From: Rhodoferax sp.
Lineage (GTDB): Bacteria > Pseudomonadota > Gammaproteobacteria > Burkholderiales > Burkholderiaceae_C
Direction of reading: 5' to 3'
Length of the DNA stretch: 64,000 nt
Assembly (NCBI GenBank): GCA_024236015.1
Contig: JACKLK010000005.1
Coordinates: 321,692-385,691 of the forward strand
Shown: positions 34,656 to 43,766 of the stretch, piece by piece
Position numbering within the stretch: the first letter of the stretch is position 1
How the letters are laid out: every line of letters starts with the position of its first letter
Program-made: the position numbers and the translations under genes
Notes under the pieces: generated by a model
Seen by the model: the letters and a program-made list of their open reading frames with translations, nothing else
Databases searched by the model: none
What the model was told of the DNA's origin: nothing

Positions 34656-37259
34656 ATGACGGGCGCCGGCCCGTCGTCGCCCGCAGCCGCCGCGCCGCCG
34701 CGTCCGCGCATCCGGCTGGCCGACATCGGCATCGGACCGCGCCGGCCGCCCGGCCGGCCGGCGGCCCTGCTGGTGCTGGTGGCGCTGGCCTGGGCGGTGT
34801 TCCAGCTGTGGGTGGCGTCGCCGTTGCCGGAGCGGCTCGGCGTGCTGGTGTTCAACCAGGCCACGATCCGTTCGTTGCACCTGGCGTTCGCCGTGGCCAT
34901 CGCCTTTCTCGCATACCCGGCGAGCAAACGCGTGGCGACGGACCGGGTGTCGGTCGCCGATGGCGTGCTGGCCGTGCTGGCGGCGGCCAGCGCCGGTTTC
35001 CTGGCGCTGTTCTATGCGTCGATCACCGCGCATACGGGCGCGCCGACCGGGTTCGAAGTCGCCATCGCGGCGCTGGGCATGGCGCTGCTGCTCGAGGCCA
35101 CGCGGCGCGTGCTCGGCCTGCCGATGGTGCTGCTGGCGCTTGCAATGATGGGCTACATCCTGTTCGGCGCCTGGATGCCGGACCTGATCGCACACAAGGG
35201 CGCTTCGTTCGCGCACACGATGACCCACATGTGGCTGACCACCGAAGGCGTGTTCGGCGCGGCGCTCGGCATTTCGGCCGGGCTGATCTTCCTGTTCGTG
35301 TTGTTCGGCGCCTTGCTCGAGACCGCCGGCGCCGGCAGTTATTTCATCCGCTGCGCGGTGGCCCTGGTCGGGCATCTGCGCGGCGGTCCGGCCAAGGCGG
35401 CGGTGCTGGCGTCGGCGGCCACCGGCATGATCTCGGGTTCGTCGATCACCAACGTCGTCACGACCGGGCCGTTGACGATTCCGCTGATCAAGCGCGTGGG
35501 TTACCCGCCGGAGAAAGCCGCCGCGATCGAAGTGGCGGCCTCGGTCAACGGCCAGGTCATGCCGCCGGTGATGGGGGCGGCGGCCTTCCTGATGGTGGAG
35601 TATGTCGGCGTGCCCTACGTGCAGGTGCTCAAGCACGCGCTGATCTCGGCCATGGTGTCCTACCTCGGCCTGCTGTACATCGTGCACCTGGAGGCGGTGA
35701 AGGCCGACCTGCGGGGGCTGCCGCGCCGGCCGCGACCGGACTGGCAGCATCGCGTGGACCAGTTCGCGCTGGGCTTCGTCGGCCTGGGCGCGGCGCTGGG
35801 CCTGGCGGCGTTGTCCGGCGCCGTCGTGCATCTGCTGGTGCCGCAGATGTCGTTCGCCATCATGGCGGTGTTGCTGCTGGGGATCTACGTGGTGTTGCTG
35901 CGCGCAAGCGCCCGCCATGGCGCCACCGCCGCGCCCGACGCCGACGCGCCGATCCGACGCATGCCCGAGCTGGGGCCGACGCTGCGATCCGGCATGTATT
36001 TCCTGCTGCCGATGGGCGCGCTGGTGTGGAACCTGGTCATCGAGCAACTCTCGCCGGTGCGCGCGGCCTTCTGGGCGACCATGTTCCTGGTGTGCATCGT
36101 GTTGACGCAGCGGCCGCTGCTGGCATGGTTCCGCAACGACGCCGGCGCGGTGCGCGATGCCGCCTGGCATGGCGTGCAGGACCTGGTCGACGGCCTGGCC
36201 GCCGGCGCGCGCAACATGGTCATCGTGGCCATCGCCACCGCGACGGCCGGCATCATCGTCGGCACGCTGACGCTCACCGGCGTGGGCCTGGTGATGACCG
36301 AACTGGTCACCGCACTGTCGGGCGGCAACATCATCGCGATGCTGGTGCTGGTCGCGCTGATCTGCCTGGTGCTGGGCATGGGCCTGCCGACGACGGCCAG
36401 CTACATCGTCGTGTCCTCGCTGCTGGCGCCGGTGATCGTCGACATCGGCGCGCAGAACGGATTGCTGGTGCCGCTGATCGCGGCCCACCTGTTCGTGTTC
36501 TATTTCGGCCTGATGGCCGACATCACGCCGCCGGTCGGTCTGGCCTCGTATGCCGCGGCCAGCATTGCCTATGCGAATCCGATCCGCACCGGCGTGGTGG
36601 CGTTCCGTTATTCGATGCGCATGGCGCTGCTGCCGTTCATGTTCGTGCTCAATCCGCAGCTGCTGCTGATCGGCGTCAGCGGCGTGTTCCACACGGTGAT
36701 CACGGTGGCCAGCGCGACCTTGGCCGGTTTTGCCTTCATCTCGGTCAACCAGGGCTGGCTGCTGGTGCGCAGCACGCGCACCGAACGCCTGGTGCTGTTG
36801 CTGACGGTGTTCATGCTGTTCCATCCGGGGCTGTTCCTGGACCCCTTGGTCGCGCCCTACCGGCAGCTGCGCGGACCCGAGGCCGAGGCCGCCATCGTGG
36901 CCGCGCCCAGGGACGCCCAGATGCGCATGTTCCTGAGCGGCACGACCATCGAGGGCGAGAGCGTCGAGCGCGGGGTGTTGCTGCCGCTGGGCGCGCCAGC
37001 GGCCGATGCCGTGCAGCGGCTCGCCGGTGGCGGCATTCGCGGTACGCGCGGCGCGGCGGGTTTCGCCGTCGACAGCGTCGTCTTCGGCAGCCCGGCGGCG
37101 CGGCTCGGCATCGAGCCCGGGTTCCAGATCACGGCGGTCGAGATCCCGAACGAGCGGCTGCACAGCGAATGGATGTTCGTGCCGGCGCTGGGCTTGATCG
37201 GCTGGGTCGTGGTGCGCCAGCGGCGGCGGCGCGACGCGACTGCCGCGGTGCCCGCATGA
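34656..37259 (+). CDS. fused TRAP transporter permease (4TM+12TM, TAXI type)
   Basis: An 867-residue inner-membrane protein in which the small and large TRAP subunits are fused, as is typical for TAXI-type systems. It has roughly eighteen or more hydrophobic helices; marker segments are ATGMISGSSITNVVTTGPLTIPLIKRVGY, VNGQVMPPVMGAAAFLMVEY, GMGLPTTASYIVVSSLLAPV and FYFGLMADITPPVGLASYAAASIA. The last 150 residues match a DUF3394-like extension with a PDZ-like stretch (FGSPAARLGIEPGFQITAVEI). TRAP systems take up organic acids driven by sodium. No TAXI binding protein is present nearby. It is divergent from the dikinase gene pair, a hint of joint function. Confidence 0.88.
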   Translation: MTGAGPSSPAAAAPPRPRIRLADIGIGPRRPPGRPAALLVLVALAWAVFQLWVASPLPERLGVLVFNQATIRSLHLAFAVAIAFLAYPASKRVATDRVSVADGVLAVLAAASAGFLALFYASITAHTGAPTGFEVAIAALGMALLLEATRRVLGLPMVLLALAMMGYILFGAWMPDLIAHKGASFAHTMTHMWLTTEGVFGAALGISAGLIFLFVLFGALLETAGAGSYFIRCAVALVGHLRGGPAKAAVLASAATGMISGSSITNVVTTGPLTIPLIKRVGYPPEKAAAIEVAASVNGQVMPPVMGAAAFLMVEYVGVPYVQVLKHALISAMVSYLGLLYIVHLEAVKADLRGLPRRPRPDWQHRVDQFALGFVGLGAALGLAALSGAVVHLLVPQMSFAIMAVLLLGIYVVLLRASARHGATAAPDADAPIRRMPELGPTLRSGMYFLLPMGALVWNLVIEQLSPVRAAFWATMFLVCIVLTQRPLLAWFRNDAGAVRDAAWHGVQDLVDGLAAGARNMVIVAIATATAGIIVGTLTLTGVGLVMTELVTALSGGNIIAMLVLVALICLVLGMGLPTTASYIVVSSLLAPVIVDIGAQNGLLVPLIAAHLFVFYFGLMADITPPVGLASYAAASIAYANPIRTGVVAFRYSMRMALLPFMFVLNPQLLLIGVSGVFHTVITVASATLAGFAFISVNQGWLLVRSTRTERLVLLLTVFMLFHPGLFLDPLVAPYRQLRGPEAEAAIVAAPRDAQMRMFLSGTTIEGESVERGVLLPLGAPAADAVQRLAGGGIRGTRGAAGFAVDSVVFGSPAARLGIEPGFQITAVEIPNERLHSEWMFVPALGLIGWVVVRQRRRRDATAAVPA

Positions 37260-37292
37260 ACCGCGACCCGCCGCGATCCGCGGCCCCGGTGC

Positions 37293-37940
37293 TCAGCGGC
37301 GCTTCTTGCTCTTCGCCGCCGGCCGCCCGACACGCGGCTTGGCGGCATGGGCCTTGCGTTCGCGATCGTTGTACCAGTCGAGCCAGCTCAGCATCGGCAG
37401 GTTGGGCAGGCGCTGTGCGCCGTCGAGCACGAACGGGCCGGGCAGGCGCTCCATCTTGATCGCCACGCGCTGCTTGTAGAGCCGGGGCCGGAACGGGCCG
37501 TCGTCGCCCAGCGTGAAGTCTTCGTCCAGCCGGGCATCGCAGCGGGCGCAGTGGCTCAGCCACAAGGCGCCGCTGGTCCTGCTTGCGCGGTGGTCGTTGC
37601 GCCAGCGGCCCTTGCTGAACGTACGTACCGCCTTGTCGACTTCAGGCGGCAAGTTCACGATGCGGCGCAGCAGGGTGGACGGTGCGTTCTGCACCTCGAA
37701 TTCGGGCAGCCCCATCATCGCGAACACCGGCGTGCGCCCGCCGCACTGCGGGCAGTCGGCGCCGGCGCGCAACAGCAGCAGTTCCTGGCACATCACCGGC
37801 ACGCCGCGGGCGCCGCCGCGCTTGGCCGGTTGCACGTCGTCGAGCATGGTGTCTGCGTCGACGGCGAGCGGATCGTGTTTGACGTCGCCGGGCCTGCGGG
37901 GCCGACGGGCGCTGCTGTGGAGGGCGCTGTTGGAATTCAT
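37293..37940 (-). CDS. putative zinc-ribbon protein of unknown function
   Basis: A 215-residue soluble basic protein that I cannot assign. It has two CxxC pairs that could form one zinc site: C-PQ-C in GADCPQCGGRTPVFAMMG and C-AR-C in LSHCARCDARLDEDF, with hydrophobic linking segments. The C-terminus is very basic (KPRVGRPAAKSKKRR), which suggests nucleic-acid binding. The start at 37940 sits 37 bases from a GTAGGG/CCCTAC palindrome shared with the divergent ParB-like gene. It converges with the TRAP gene, ending 33 bases from it. Confidence 0.6.
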   Translation of the reverse strand: MNSNSALHSSARRPRRPGDVKHDPLAVDADTMLDDVQPAKRGGARGVPVMCQELLLLRAGADCPQCGGRTPVFAMMGLPEFEVQNAPSTLLRRIVNLPPEVDKAVRTFSKGRWRNDHRASRTSGALWLSHCARCDARLDEDFTLGDDGPFRPRLYKQRVAIKMERLPGPFVLDGAQRLPNLPMLSWLDWYNDRERKAHAAKPRVGRPAAKSKKRR

Positions 37941-37976
37941 GGCTTCTAGTGTGAACCAAATGCGGCGGCAGGCCAA

Positions 37977-37994
37977 GTAGGGTTTATTCCCTAC
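37977..37994. promoter_or_regulatory. GTAGGG-N6-CCCTAC palindrome
   Basis: Perfect 6-base arms with a TTTATT spacer lie in the 101-base gap between the divergent genes starting at 37940 and 38042. It recalls the CTAGGG palindromes at 13-14 kb but with a longer spacer. A shared operator for the two genes is plausible. Confidence 0.4.
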
Positions 37995-38041
37995 GCCCCT
38001 ACAATGCCGGCCCCCCAGCCAACCCCTGTGCGAAGCCCCTC

Positions 38042-38869
38042 ATGCCCATCGTCGTCGACCCGCAACTGCAAGCCTATATCGATCCCCTGACCCCGGACGA
38101 ACATGCCGCGCTCGAGCGCAGCCTGCTCGCCGAAGGCTGCCGGGACGCGTTGGTGTTGTGGGGCGACATCCTGGTGGACGGCCACAACCGCTACGGCATC
38201 TGCCGGCAACACGACCTGCCGTTCCAGACCGTGCAGAACCCGCAGTTCCAGTCGATCGAAGACGTGCATCTGTGGATGATCGACCAGCACCTGGGCCGGC
38301 GCAGCATCTCGGATTTCCAGCGCGGTGAACTGGCGCTGCGCAAGCGCGCCATCCTGGCCGAGCGGCGTGCGCGCATGCAGGCTGCGGCGCCCGTGGCCGG
38401 TGTCGCGCAGCCAGCGCCGCAGGCCGAGCCAGCGCCGCAGCCCCGGCCGCTGGAGAGCCGTGAGGACATCGCCAAGGCCGCGCGGCTCAGCAGCAGCCAG
38501 GTGGTGCTGATCGAGAAGATCCGCAAGCAGGCCGCGCCCGAACTGGTGGCCGCGGTGAAGTCCGGCACGATCTCGATCAACGCCGCGGCCGCCGTGGCGA
38601 GCCTGCCCGAGGACGAGCAGAAGGCCGCCGCGCTGGCCGGCAGGGACGAACTCAAGCTGGCGGCGAAACGGGTGCGCGAGGCGCGGCGCAAACCGGCCGA
38701 AGCAGCCGAAGCGGCCGCGGTGCAGCAACCGTCCGATGCAGCGTCGGCGGGGGATGAACTGCAGTCCTTGCGGGCGCGGGTGGCGGCACTGGAGGCGGAG
38801 AACGCGGCGCTGCGGCGCGAGGTGCAGGCCCTGCGGGATGGCGCGGGAGATCGGTTGGCGTCGGGCTGA
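38042..38869 (+). CDS. ParB-like nuclease/partition domain protein
   Basis: A 275-residue protein. The N-terminal 75 residues look like a ParB-type domain (ERSLLAEGCRDALVLWGDILVDGHNRYGICRQ, with the DGHNR motif), followed by a KorB/ParB-like helix region (ISDFQRGELALRKRAI, then AARLSSSQVVLIEKIRKQAAPEL) and a C-terminal coiled coil (LQSLRARVAALEAENAALRREVQALR). It carries a Pro/Ala/Gln linker near residues 115-135. Such orphan ParB-like proteins are common on chromosomes; no ParA is adjacent, so a partition role is doubtful and regulation of DNA is more likely. The palindrome at 37977-37994 lies 48 bases upstream. Confidence 0.75.
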   Translation: MPIVVDPQLQAYIDPLTPDEHAALERSLLAEGCRDALVLWGDILVDGHNRYGICRQHDLPFQTVQNPQFQSIEDVHLWMIDQHLGRRSISDFQRGELALRKRAILAERRARMQAAAPVAGVAQPAPQAEPAPQPRPLESREDIAKAARLSSSQVVLIEKIRKQAAPELVAAVKSGTISINAAAAVASLPEDEQKAAALAGRDELKLAAKRVREARRKPAEAAEAAAVQQPSDAASAGDELQSLRARVAALEAENAALRREVQALRDGAGDRLASG

Positions 38870-38974
38870 GCGGCGGTGGCGCGGTCCGTGGCGCCGCCGG
38901 TGGCGTCACAATCGTCGGCATGGGGCAACAACGGCTGCGGCGACCGCAAGCCGGAACGAATACGGAGGCGCGCG

Positions 38975-39973
38975 ATGCAGGGTTCGATCGGAGATCTGCC
39001 ATTGGAATGCGGGGCGGTATTGCCCGCGGTGGAGCTGGCGTACGTCACCTACGGCACGCTGGCGCCGGACGGGCGCAACGCGGTGCTGCTGACCCATGGC
39101 TACACCAGCAGCCACCTGTTCGCCGATGGCGGCGAGGGTTCTTCCGAAGGCTCGTGGGCCAGCCTGGTGGGGCCGGGGCGGGCGATCGACACCGATCGTT
39201 ATTTCGTCGTCAGCTCGAACATGCTGGGGTCGGCGTTCGGCTCGACCGGGCCGCGCAGCATCGATCCGCGTTCGGGCCGGGAATACGGGCCGGACTTTCC
39301 CGCCATCACGTTGCGCGACATCGTCACCGCGCAGAAGAGGCTGCTGGAGCAGCTGGGCGTGACCCATCTGGCCGCCGTGGCCGGGCCGTCGTATGGCGGC
39401 TTCCAGGGATTTGCGTGGGGCGTGATCTTTCCGGATTTCGTGGACCGGTTGGCCATCGCGGTCAGTGCGCCGAGGCGTCCGGCGAACATGAACACCGCGC
39501 GCACGGCGCAGCGGCTGGCCACGGACCCGAACTGGAATGGCGGGCACTACTACCGCGCCGGCGGCATCGACGCGACGATGACGGCGATCCGCGAGGAGAC
39601 GCTGCGCGGCTACGGGCTGGAGCAGGAACTGGCGCCGCGGTTTCCCGATGCACGGGCACGCGCGCAGGAGATCACGCGCATCGCCCGCGGCTGGGCCCAG
39701 GCGTTCGACGGCCACTCGCTGCTGGTGCTGGGCCACGCTGCCGAAGCCTTCGATGCAACCGGCCTGCTGGGCCGGATCACGGCACGGGTGCTGTATGTGT
39801 TGTCGCGCACGGACGCCTTGTTTCCGCCGAGCCTGGCGCCGGGCGTGATGGCCGCGTTGACGGCGGCGGGTGTCGATGCCCGCTATGTCGAGATCGACAG
39901 CGAACACGGGCACCTGGCCAGCGGTACCGACGCGGCGAAATGGGCACCGGCCCTGGCCGAGCTGATGCGCTAG
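38975..39973 (+). CDS. alpha/beta hydrolase, homoserine O-acetyltransferase (MetX)-like
   Basis: A 332-residue alpha/beta hydrolase of the MetX-like group. The nucleophile Ser lies in AVAGPSYGGFQGFAWG, the Asp in LYVLSRTDALFPPS and the His in IDSEHGHLASG. The N-terminal LPAVELAYVTYGTLAPDGRNAVLLTHGYTSSHLF is the family pattern. Real homoserine acyltransferases are longer (about 370-380 residues) and have a lid that I cannot confirm here, so an esterase role is just as likely. The ATG at 38975 has GGAGG 6 bases before it; an in-frame ATG at 38876 lacks one. A LysR gene follows 31 bases later on the same strand. Confidence 0.8.
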   Translation: MQGSIGDLPLECGAVLPAVELAYVTYGTLAPDGRNAVLLTHGYTSSHLFADGGEGSSEGSWASLVGPGRAIDTDRYFVVSSNMLGSAFGSTGPRSIDPRSGREYGPDFPAITLRDIVTAQKRLLEQLGVTHLAAVAGPSYGGFQGFAWGVIFPDFVDRLAIAVSAPRRPANMNTARTAQRLATDPNWNGGHYYRAGGIDATMTAIREETLRGYGLEQELAPRFPDARARAQEITRIARGWAQAFDGHSLLVLGHAAEAFDATGLLGRITARVLYVLSRTDALFPPSLAPGVMAALTAAGVDARYVEIDSEHGHLASGTDAAKWAPALAELMR

Positions 39974-40004
39974 CGAGCGCGGTACGCATAATGGCGGCAG
40001 CACC

Positions 40005-40901
40005 ATGGACAAGCTGACCGTCATGCATGCCTTCTGCCGCATCGTCGAGCGCGGCAGTTTCGCCCGTGCGGCCGAGGACCTGGAAGTCTCGGCGGGCCTG
40101 CTCAGCCGCGAGATCAAGCAACTCGAGCAGTCGCTGGGCTGCAGCCTGCTGACGCGCACCACCCGTTCCATGTCGCTGACCGAGCAGGGCCGCAACTACC
40201 ACGACGAGGCACGCCGCATCCTCGATGCCGTGAACGGCATGGAGGCGCGGCTGCGGCGCGACAGCGGCGCCGTGCACGGCCACCTGCGTGTCAACGCGCC
40301 GGGTTCGTTCGGGCAGATCGTCATCGCGCCGATGTTGCCAGAGCTGCTGGCGACATATCCGTCGCTCACGCTGAGCCTCTCGCTCGACGACCGGGTCGTG
40401 GACATGGTCGAGGGCGGGTTCGACCTGACGATCCGCATCCGCGCGACCTTGCCCGACTCCAACCTGGTCGCGCGCCGGCTGGCCGACATCGGGCAGCGGC
40501 TGTATGCCGCGCCCGCCTACCTGGCCGCGCACGGAACCCCTGCCGGCGTCGACGCGCTGGCGGCGCACCGCTGCGTGGCCTACCTGCTGGCGGACAGCAC
40601 GACGCAATGGGAGCTCGACGGGCCCGGGGGGCGGCAGCTGGTGCGGCTCGAGCCGCAACTGCGCGTGGGCAGTTCGCTGGTATTGCGCGACATGCTGGTT
40701 GCGGGGCAGGGCATCGGTGCCTTGCCGGACTTCATCGCCGACGCACCGGTGCGCGCGGGGCATCTCGTTCGCGTATTGCCGCAGCATGCCTTGCCGGCGC
40801 GCCATGTCTACGCGGTGACGGCGTCGCGCCACGGCGTGGACGCCAAGGCCGCGGCCTTTCTCGCGCAACTGCAGGCCACGCTGGCCGGTGGACTTTCCTG
40901 A
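40005..40901 (+). CDS. LysR-family transcriptional regulator (DmlR-like branch)
   Basis: A 298-residue regulator with HTH MDKLTVMHAFCRIVERGSFARAAEDLEVSAGLLSREIKQLEQSLG and a ligand domain with SLSLDDRVVDMVEGGFDLTIRIRATLPDSNLVARRLADI, the pattern of the DmlR/PA2056-like branch. It runs in the same direction as the hydrolase before it and the WrbA gene after it (98 bases away). Its target is not evident; wrbA is the nearest candidate. No strong Shine-Dalgarno site precedes the ATG at 40005. Confidence 0.9.
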   Translation: MDKLTVMHAFCRIVERGSFARAAEDLEVSAGLLSREIKQLEQSLGCSLLTRTTRSMSLTEQGRNYHDEARRILDAVNGMEARLRRDSGAVHGHLRVNAPGSFGQIVIAPMLPELLATYPSLTLSLSLDDRVVDMVEGGFDLTIRIRATLPDSNLVARRLADIGQRLYAAPAYLAAHGTPAGVDALAAHRCVAYLLADSTTQWELDGPGGRQLVRLEPQLRVGSSLVLRDMLVAGQGIGALPDFIADAPVRAGHLVRVLPQHALPARHVYAVTASRHGVDAKAAAFLAQLQATLAGGLS

Positions 40902-40999
40902 CGCTGCGTAAAGAGTGCATTGCGCCACGGGTGGTTTTTCTTTCGCGCTGCGGGCCGCACCATCACGGCATCGCAACCCGAGATGGAAAGGAAACCCCG

Positions 41000-41623
41000 A
41001 TGACCCGCGTTCTTGTTCTCTACTACTCCAGTTATGGCCATGTGCGTGCGCTGGCCCGGGCCGAGGCCGAAGGAGCCCGTTCGGTGCCGGGCACCGTCGT
41101 CGACGTGCGGCGCGTGCCCGAGACCGTGCCGCAGGCGGTGCGCGTCAGCGCCGGTTATGCCGATGACGACACGACCGTGGCGCAGGTGCAGGACCTGGCG
41201 AACTACGACGCCATCATCGTCGGCACGCCGACCCGCTTCGGCATGATGGCCGGGCAGCTCAAGCAGTTCCTCGACCAGGCCGGCGGCCTGTGGGCGCGCA
41301 ACGCGCTGGTGGGCAAGGTCGGCGCGGTCTTCACGTCGACCGGCTCGCAACACGGCGGCCACGAGGCCACGCTGCTGACGACCCAGATACCGCTGCTGCA
41401 TTTCGGCATGGTGGTGGTCGGCATGCCCTATACCTTCAGCGGCCAGACGGCGGTGGACCGGATCGTCGGCGGCTCGCCCTACGGGGCGGGCACGATCGCC
41501 GGCTCTGACGGAAAACGCGAGCCCGACGCCATCGACCTGGCCGGCGCCCATGCCCACGGTGCGCATGTCGCGCGGCTGGCGGCGGGCATCGCCGCTGCCA
41601 ACGACTGGGCGCAGGCGGCCTGA
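41000..41623 (+). CDS. wrbA: NAD(P)H:quinone oxidoreductase, WrbA type
   Basis: A 207-residue flavodoxin-like enzyme that reduces quinones by two electrons, avoiding radical formation. FMN-binding loops are YYSSYGHV, GTPTRFGMMAGQLKQFLDQ and FTSTGSQHGGHEATLL; PLLHFGMVVVGMPYTF and GGSPYGAGTIAG are further WrbA hallmarks. A GGAAAGGAAACCCC leader gives a good ribosome-binding site before the ATG at 41000. The upstream ORF extension to 40607 overlaps the LysR gene and is not credible. It is cytoplasmic and probably a tetramer, as in the family. Confidence 0.93.
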   Translation: MTRVLVLYYSSYGHVRALARAEAEGARSVPGTVVDVRRVPETVPQAVRVSAGYADDDTTVAQVQDLANYDAIIVGTPTRFGMMAGQLKQFLDQAGGLWARNALVGKVGAVFTSTGSQHGGHEATLLTTQIPLLHFGMVVVGMPYTFSGQTAVDRIVGGSPYGAGTIAGSDGKREPDAIDLAGAHAHGAHVARLAAGIAAANDWAQAA

Positions 41624-41767
41624 TCGACGTCCCGTCCGTTTCCTGACCGGCAGCGGCCGGGTCGCTGCCGGTGAGCACATCGTCTTTCGTTGCGGTCGTC
41701 GGTACCGATGGCGGTGTGCGATACCGGCGCGCCTGCCAACTGCCAGCACCGATACCGGAGAACTCTC

Positions 41768-42739
41768 ATGAACCGACTGCACGACATCTTCCTCACCGCG
41801 CTGGCCCCGGCGATCTGGGGCAGCACCTACCTCGTGGCCACCGAGACCTTGCCGGCCGGCTACCCGATCACGCTGGCGGCCTTGCGCGCCTTGCCGGCCG
41901 GGTTGTTGCTGCTGGCGTGGACCCGCATCCTGCCCTCGGGCGTCTGGCTCTGGCGCAGCCTGGTGCTGGGGGCGCTGAATTTTTCGGTGTTCTGGGTGCT
42001 GCTGTACGTGGCGGCCTACCGGCTGCCGGGCGGTGTGGCCGCAACGCTGGGTTCGGTGCAGGCCTTGCTGGTGATCCTGCTGTCGCGGCCGCTGCTGGGC
42101 ACGCCGATCCGGGCGATCGCGGTGGCGCTGTCGCTTGCGGGGGTGGGCGGGGTCGCGCTGCTGGTGCTGGGCCCCGACGCGGCGCTCGACCCCTGGGGCA
42201 TGCTGGCCGCGGTCGCGGGCGCGGCCTCGATGGCGGCGGGCACCGTGCTCACGCGGCGATGGCCGGCCCCGGTGCCGGCCCTGGGGCTTGCGGCCTGGCA
42301 ACTCACGGCCGGCGGCTTGCTGCTGCTGCCGCTGGCATGGATCACCGAACCCGCGTTGCCACGCCTGGATGCGACGAACATCGGCGGCCTGTTGTGGTTG
42401 ACGCTGGCCGGCGCAGCGATCACCTACTGGTTGTGGTTCCGCGGCCTGGCCCGGCTGGAGCCGGCGGCAGCCTCGATGCTGGGCCTGGCCAGCCCGGTGA
42501 CGGCGGTGATCCTGGGCTGGGCCTGGCTCGGCCAGTCGCTCAATGGTGTCCAGCTGGCGGGCATGGCCATCGTGCTGGCGTCGGTGGTGGCGGGCCAGCT
42601 GAGCCACCGCCCGCGGCCCGGCGGATCGGGCGCGCACGTCGCCGTCAGGCCGCGGTGGCCCCTGCGCGGGCAACGGCCAGCAATGCTTCGCGCACCAGCC
42701 CCAGTGCCGGCAGTTCCGGCAGATCGCGCAGGCTCATGA
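41768..42739 (+). CDS. EamA/DMT-family transporter
   Basis: A 323-residue inner-membrane protein with ten predicted helices in two EamA repeats (start LAPAIWGSTYLVATETLP and second half LGLAAWQLTAGGLLLLPLAWI). Members export amino acids or other metabolites. The ATG at 41768 has GGAG 7-8 bases upstream. The last 30 residues are a polar tail (PRPGGSGAHVAVRPRWPLRGQ) that runs 95 bases into the convergent LysR gene. This tail is not part of the EamA fold, suggesting loss of an earlier stop codon. Confidence 0.88.
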   Translation: MNRLHDIFLTALAPAIWGSTYLVATETLPAGYPITLAALRALPAGLLLLAWTRILPSGVWLWRSLVLGALNFSVFWVLLYVAAYRLPGGVAATLGSVQALLVILLSRPLLGTPIRAIAVALSLAGVGGVALLVLGPDAALDPWGMLAAVAGAASMAAGTVLTRRWPAPVPALGLAAWQLTAGGLLLLPLAWITEPALPRLDATNIGGLLWLTLAGAAITYWLWFRGLARLEPAAASMLGLASPVTAVILGWAWLGQSLNGVQLAGMAIVLASVVAGQLSHRPRPGGSGAHVAVRPRWPLRGQRPAMLRAPAPVPAVPADRAGS

Positions 42740-43622
42740 ACACGATGGAGTCCGACGCGAACGGCTGTGCCAGGTCGAGCTGGTGCACGCGGCCCAGGCG
42801 CACGTACGACTGCACGGCGCTCTGGGGTGCCACGGTCAGCAGCGGGCAGGTCGACACGGTGGACAGGTTGGTGTGGAAGGCCGAGCACTCGATCAGCGGC
42901 AGCGGCGGTTGCAGGCCCTGGCTGGCGAAACGCATCTCGAAGACCTGCCGCGTGTGGGTGCCGTGCGGGGCCACGATCCAGTCGTGCGTGCGCAACGCGC
43001 CCAGCGCGAGCCTGCGCCGGCCCGCCAGCGGGTGGGTCGGTGCACAGGCGACCGCGTAGTCGTCGCGCGTCAGGCGCGTGATGCGCAATTCGTCCGCGCG
43101 GCCCTCCAGCCGGTCGCTGTCGATGCGCCCGATCACGCAATCGATCGCGCCTTCGCGCAACATGCCGAGCACCGCGGCCACGTTGCTCTCGTGGATCGTC
43201 AAGCGGGGCAGCTGGCCGCGTTCCGACAGCAGCGCGACCATGCGCGGAATCAGCTCCACGCCGACCAGCGGCAAGGTGCCGATGCGTACCAGCGGGCGAT
43301 AAGGCGGCGTCGCCCCGGCCTGCGCGACGGCGTCCAGCGCGCCGATGGCGATGCGCATGCGTTCGAGTGTGCGCTGCCCGGCCGCCGACAGGCTGCCGCC
43401 GCGCACCGATCGGTCCACCAGCGAACATCCCACGGCGCGTTCGAGTTCCTGCAGCAGCTTCGTGCTGGCCGGCTGGCTGATGCGCAGTTCCTGCGCGGCG
43501 GCCGTCAACGAGCCGGTGCTGGCCACCAGCTGCAGGAGTTTCAGGTGCCGCACGCGCAGCAGGTCCATGCGCCGGGCGGCGACCTGGCGCGTCGCGGCAG
43601 CCTTGTCTGCGGAGGTTGGCAT
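42645..43622 (-). CDS. LysR-family regulator of the Bug/CaiB module
   Basis: A 325-residue regulator whose HTH starts at about residue 20 (RMDLLRVRHLKLLQLVASTGSLTAAAQELRISQPASTKLLQELE), of the CbbR/GbpR-like type seen with aromatic and organic acid catabolism. The ligand domain contains LPLVGVELIPRMVALLSERGQLPRLTIHES. It is divergent from the Bug binding protein and CaiB transferase genes and most probably controls them. Its 3' end overlaps the EamA gene by 95 bases. The start at 43622 lacks a strong ribosome-binding site, so a start nearer MDLLRVRH is possible. Confidence 0.9.
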   Translation of the reverse strand: MPTSADKAAATRQVAARRMDLLRVRHLKLLQLVASTGSLTAAAQELRISQPASTKLLQELERAVGCSLVDRSVRGGSLSAAGQRTLERMRIAIGALDAVAQAGATPPYRPLVRIGTLPLVGVELIPRMVALLSERGQLPRLTIHESNVAAVLGMLREGAIDCVIGRIDSDRLEGRADELRITRLTRDDYAVACAPTHPLAGRRRLALGALRTHDWIVAPHGTHTRQVFEMRFASQGLQPPLPLIECSAFHTNLSTVSTCPLLTVAPQSAVQSYVRLGRVHQLDLAQPFASDSIVFMSLRDLPELPALGLVREALLAVARAGATAA

Positions 43623-43766
43623 ATCGATATGGAATGGATGGATACGAATTCAATAGTTTACGCACAGGGATGAGCGCCACAGAATGGGCACGGTGCAGGG
43701 CAGGACCACCTGCCGGCCACACTGATCGCTCGCCCCCGCCGCCCACCTTCTGTATTGGAGACAGCC

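Noticed and set aside
34407..37163. A 920-codon upstream extension of the phospho-histidine protein
   Set aside because: The extension is antisense to the TRAP permease gene, is rich in His/Arg/Gln with no domain, and the start at 34406 has a strong ribosome-binding site.
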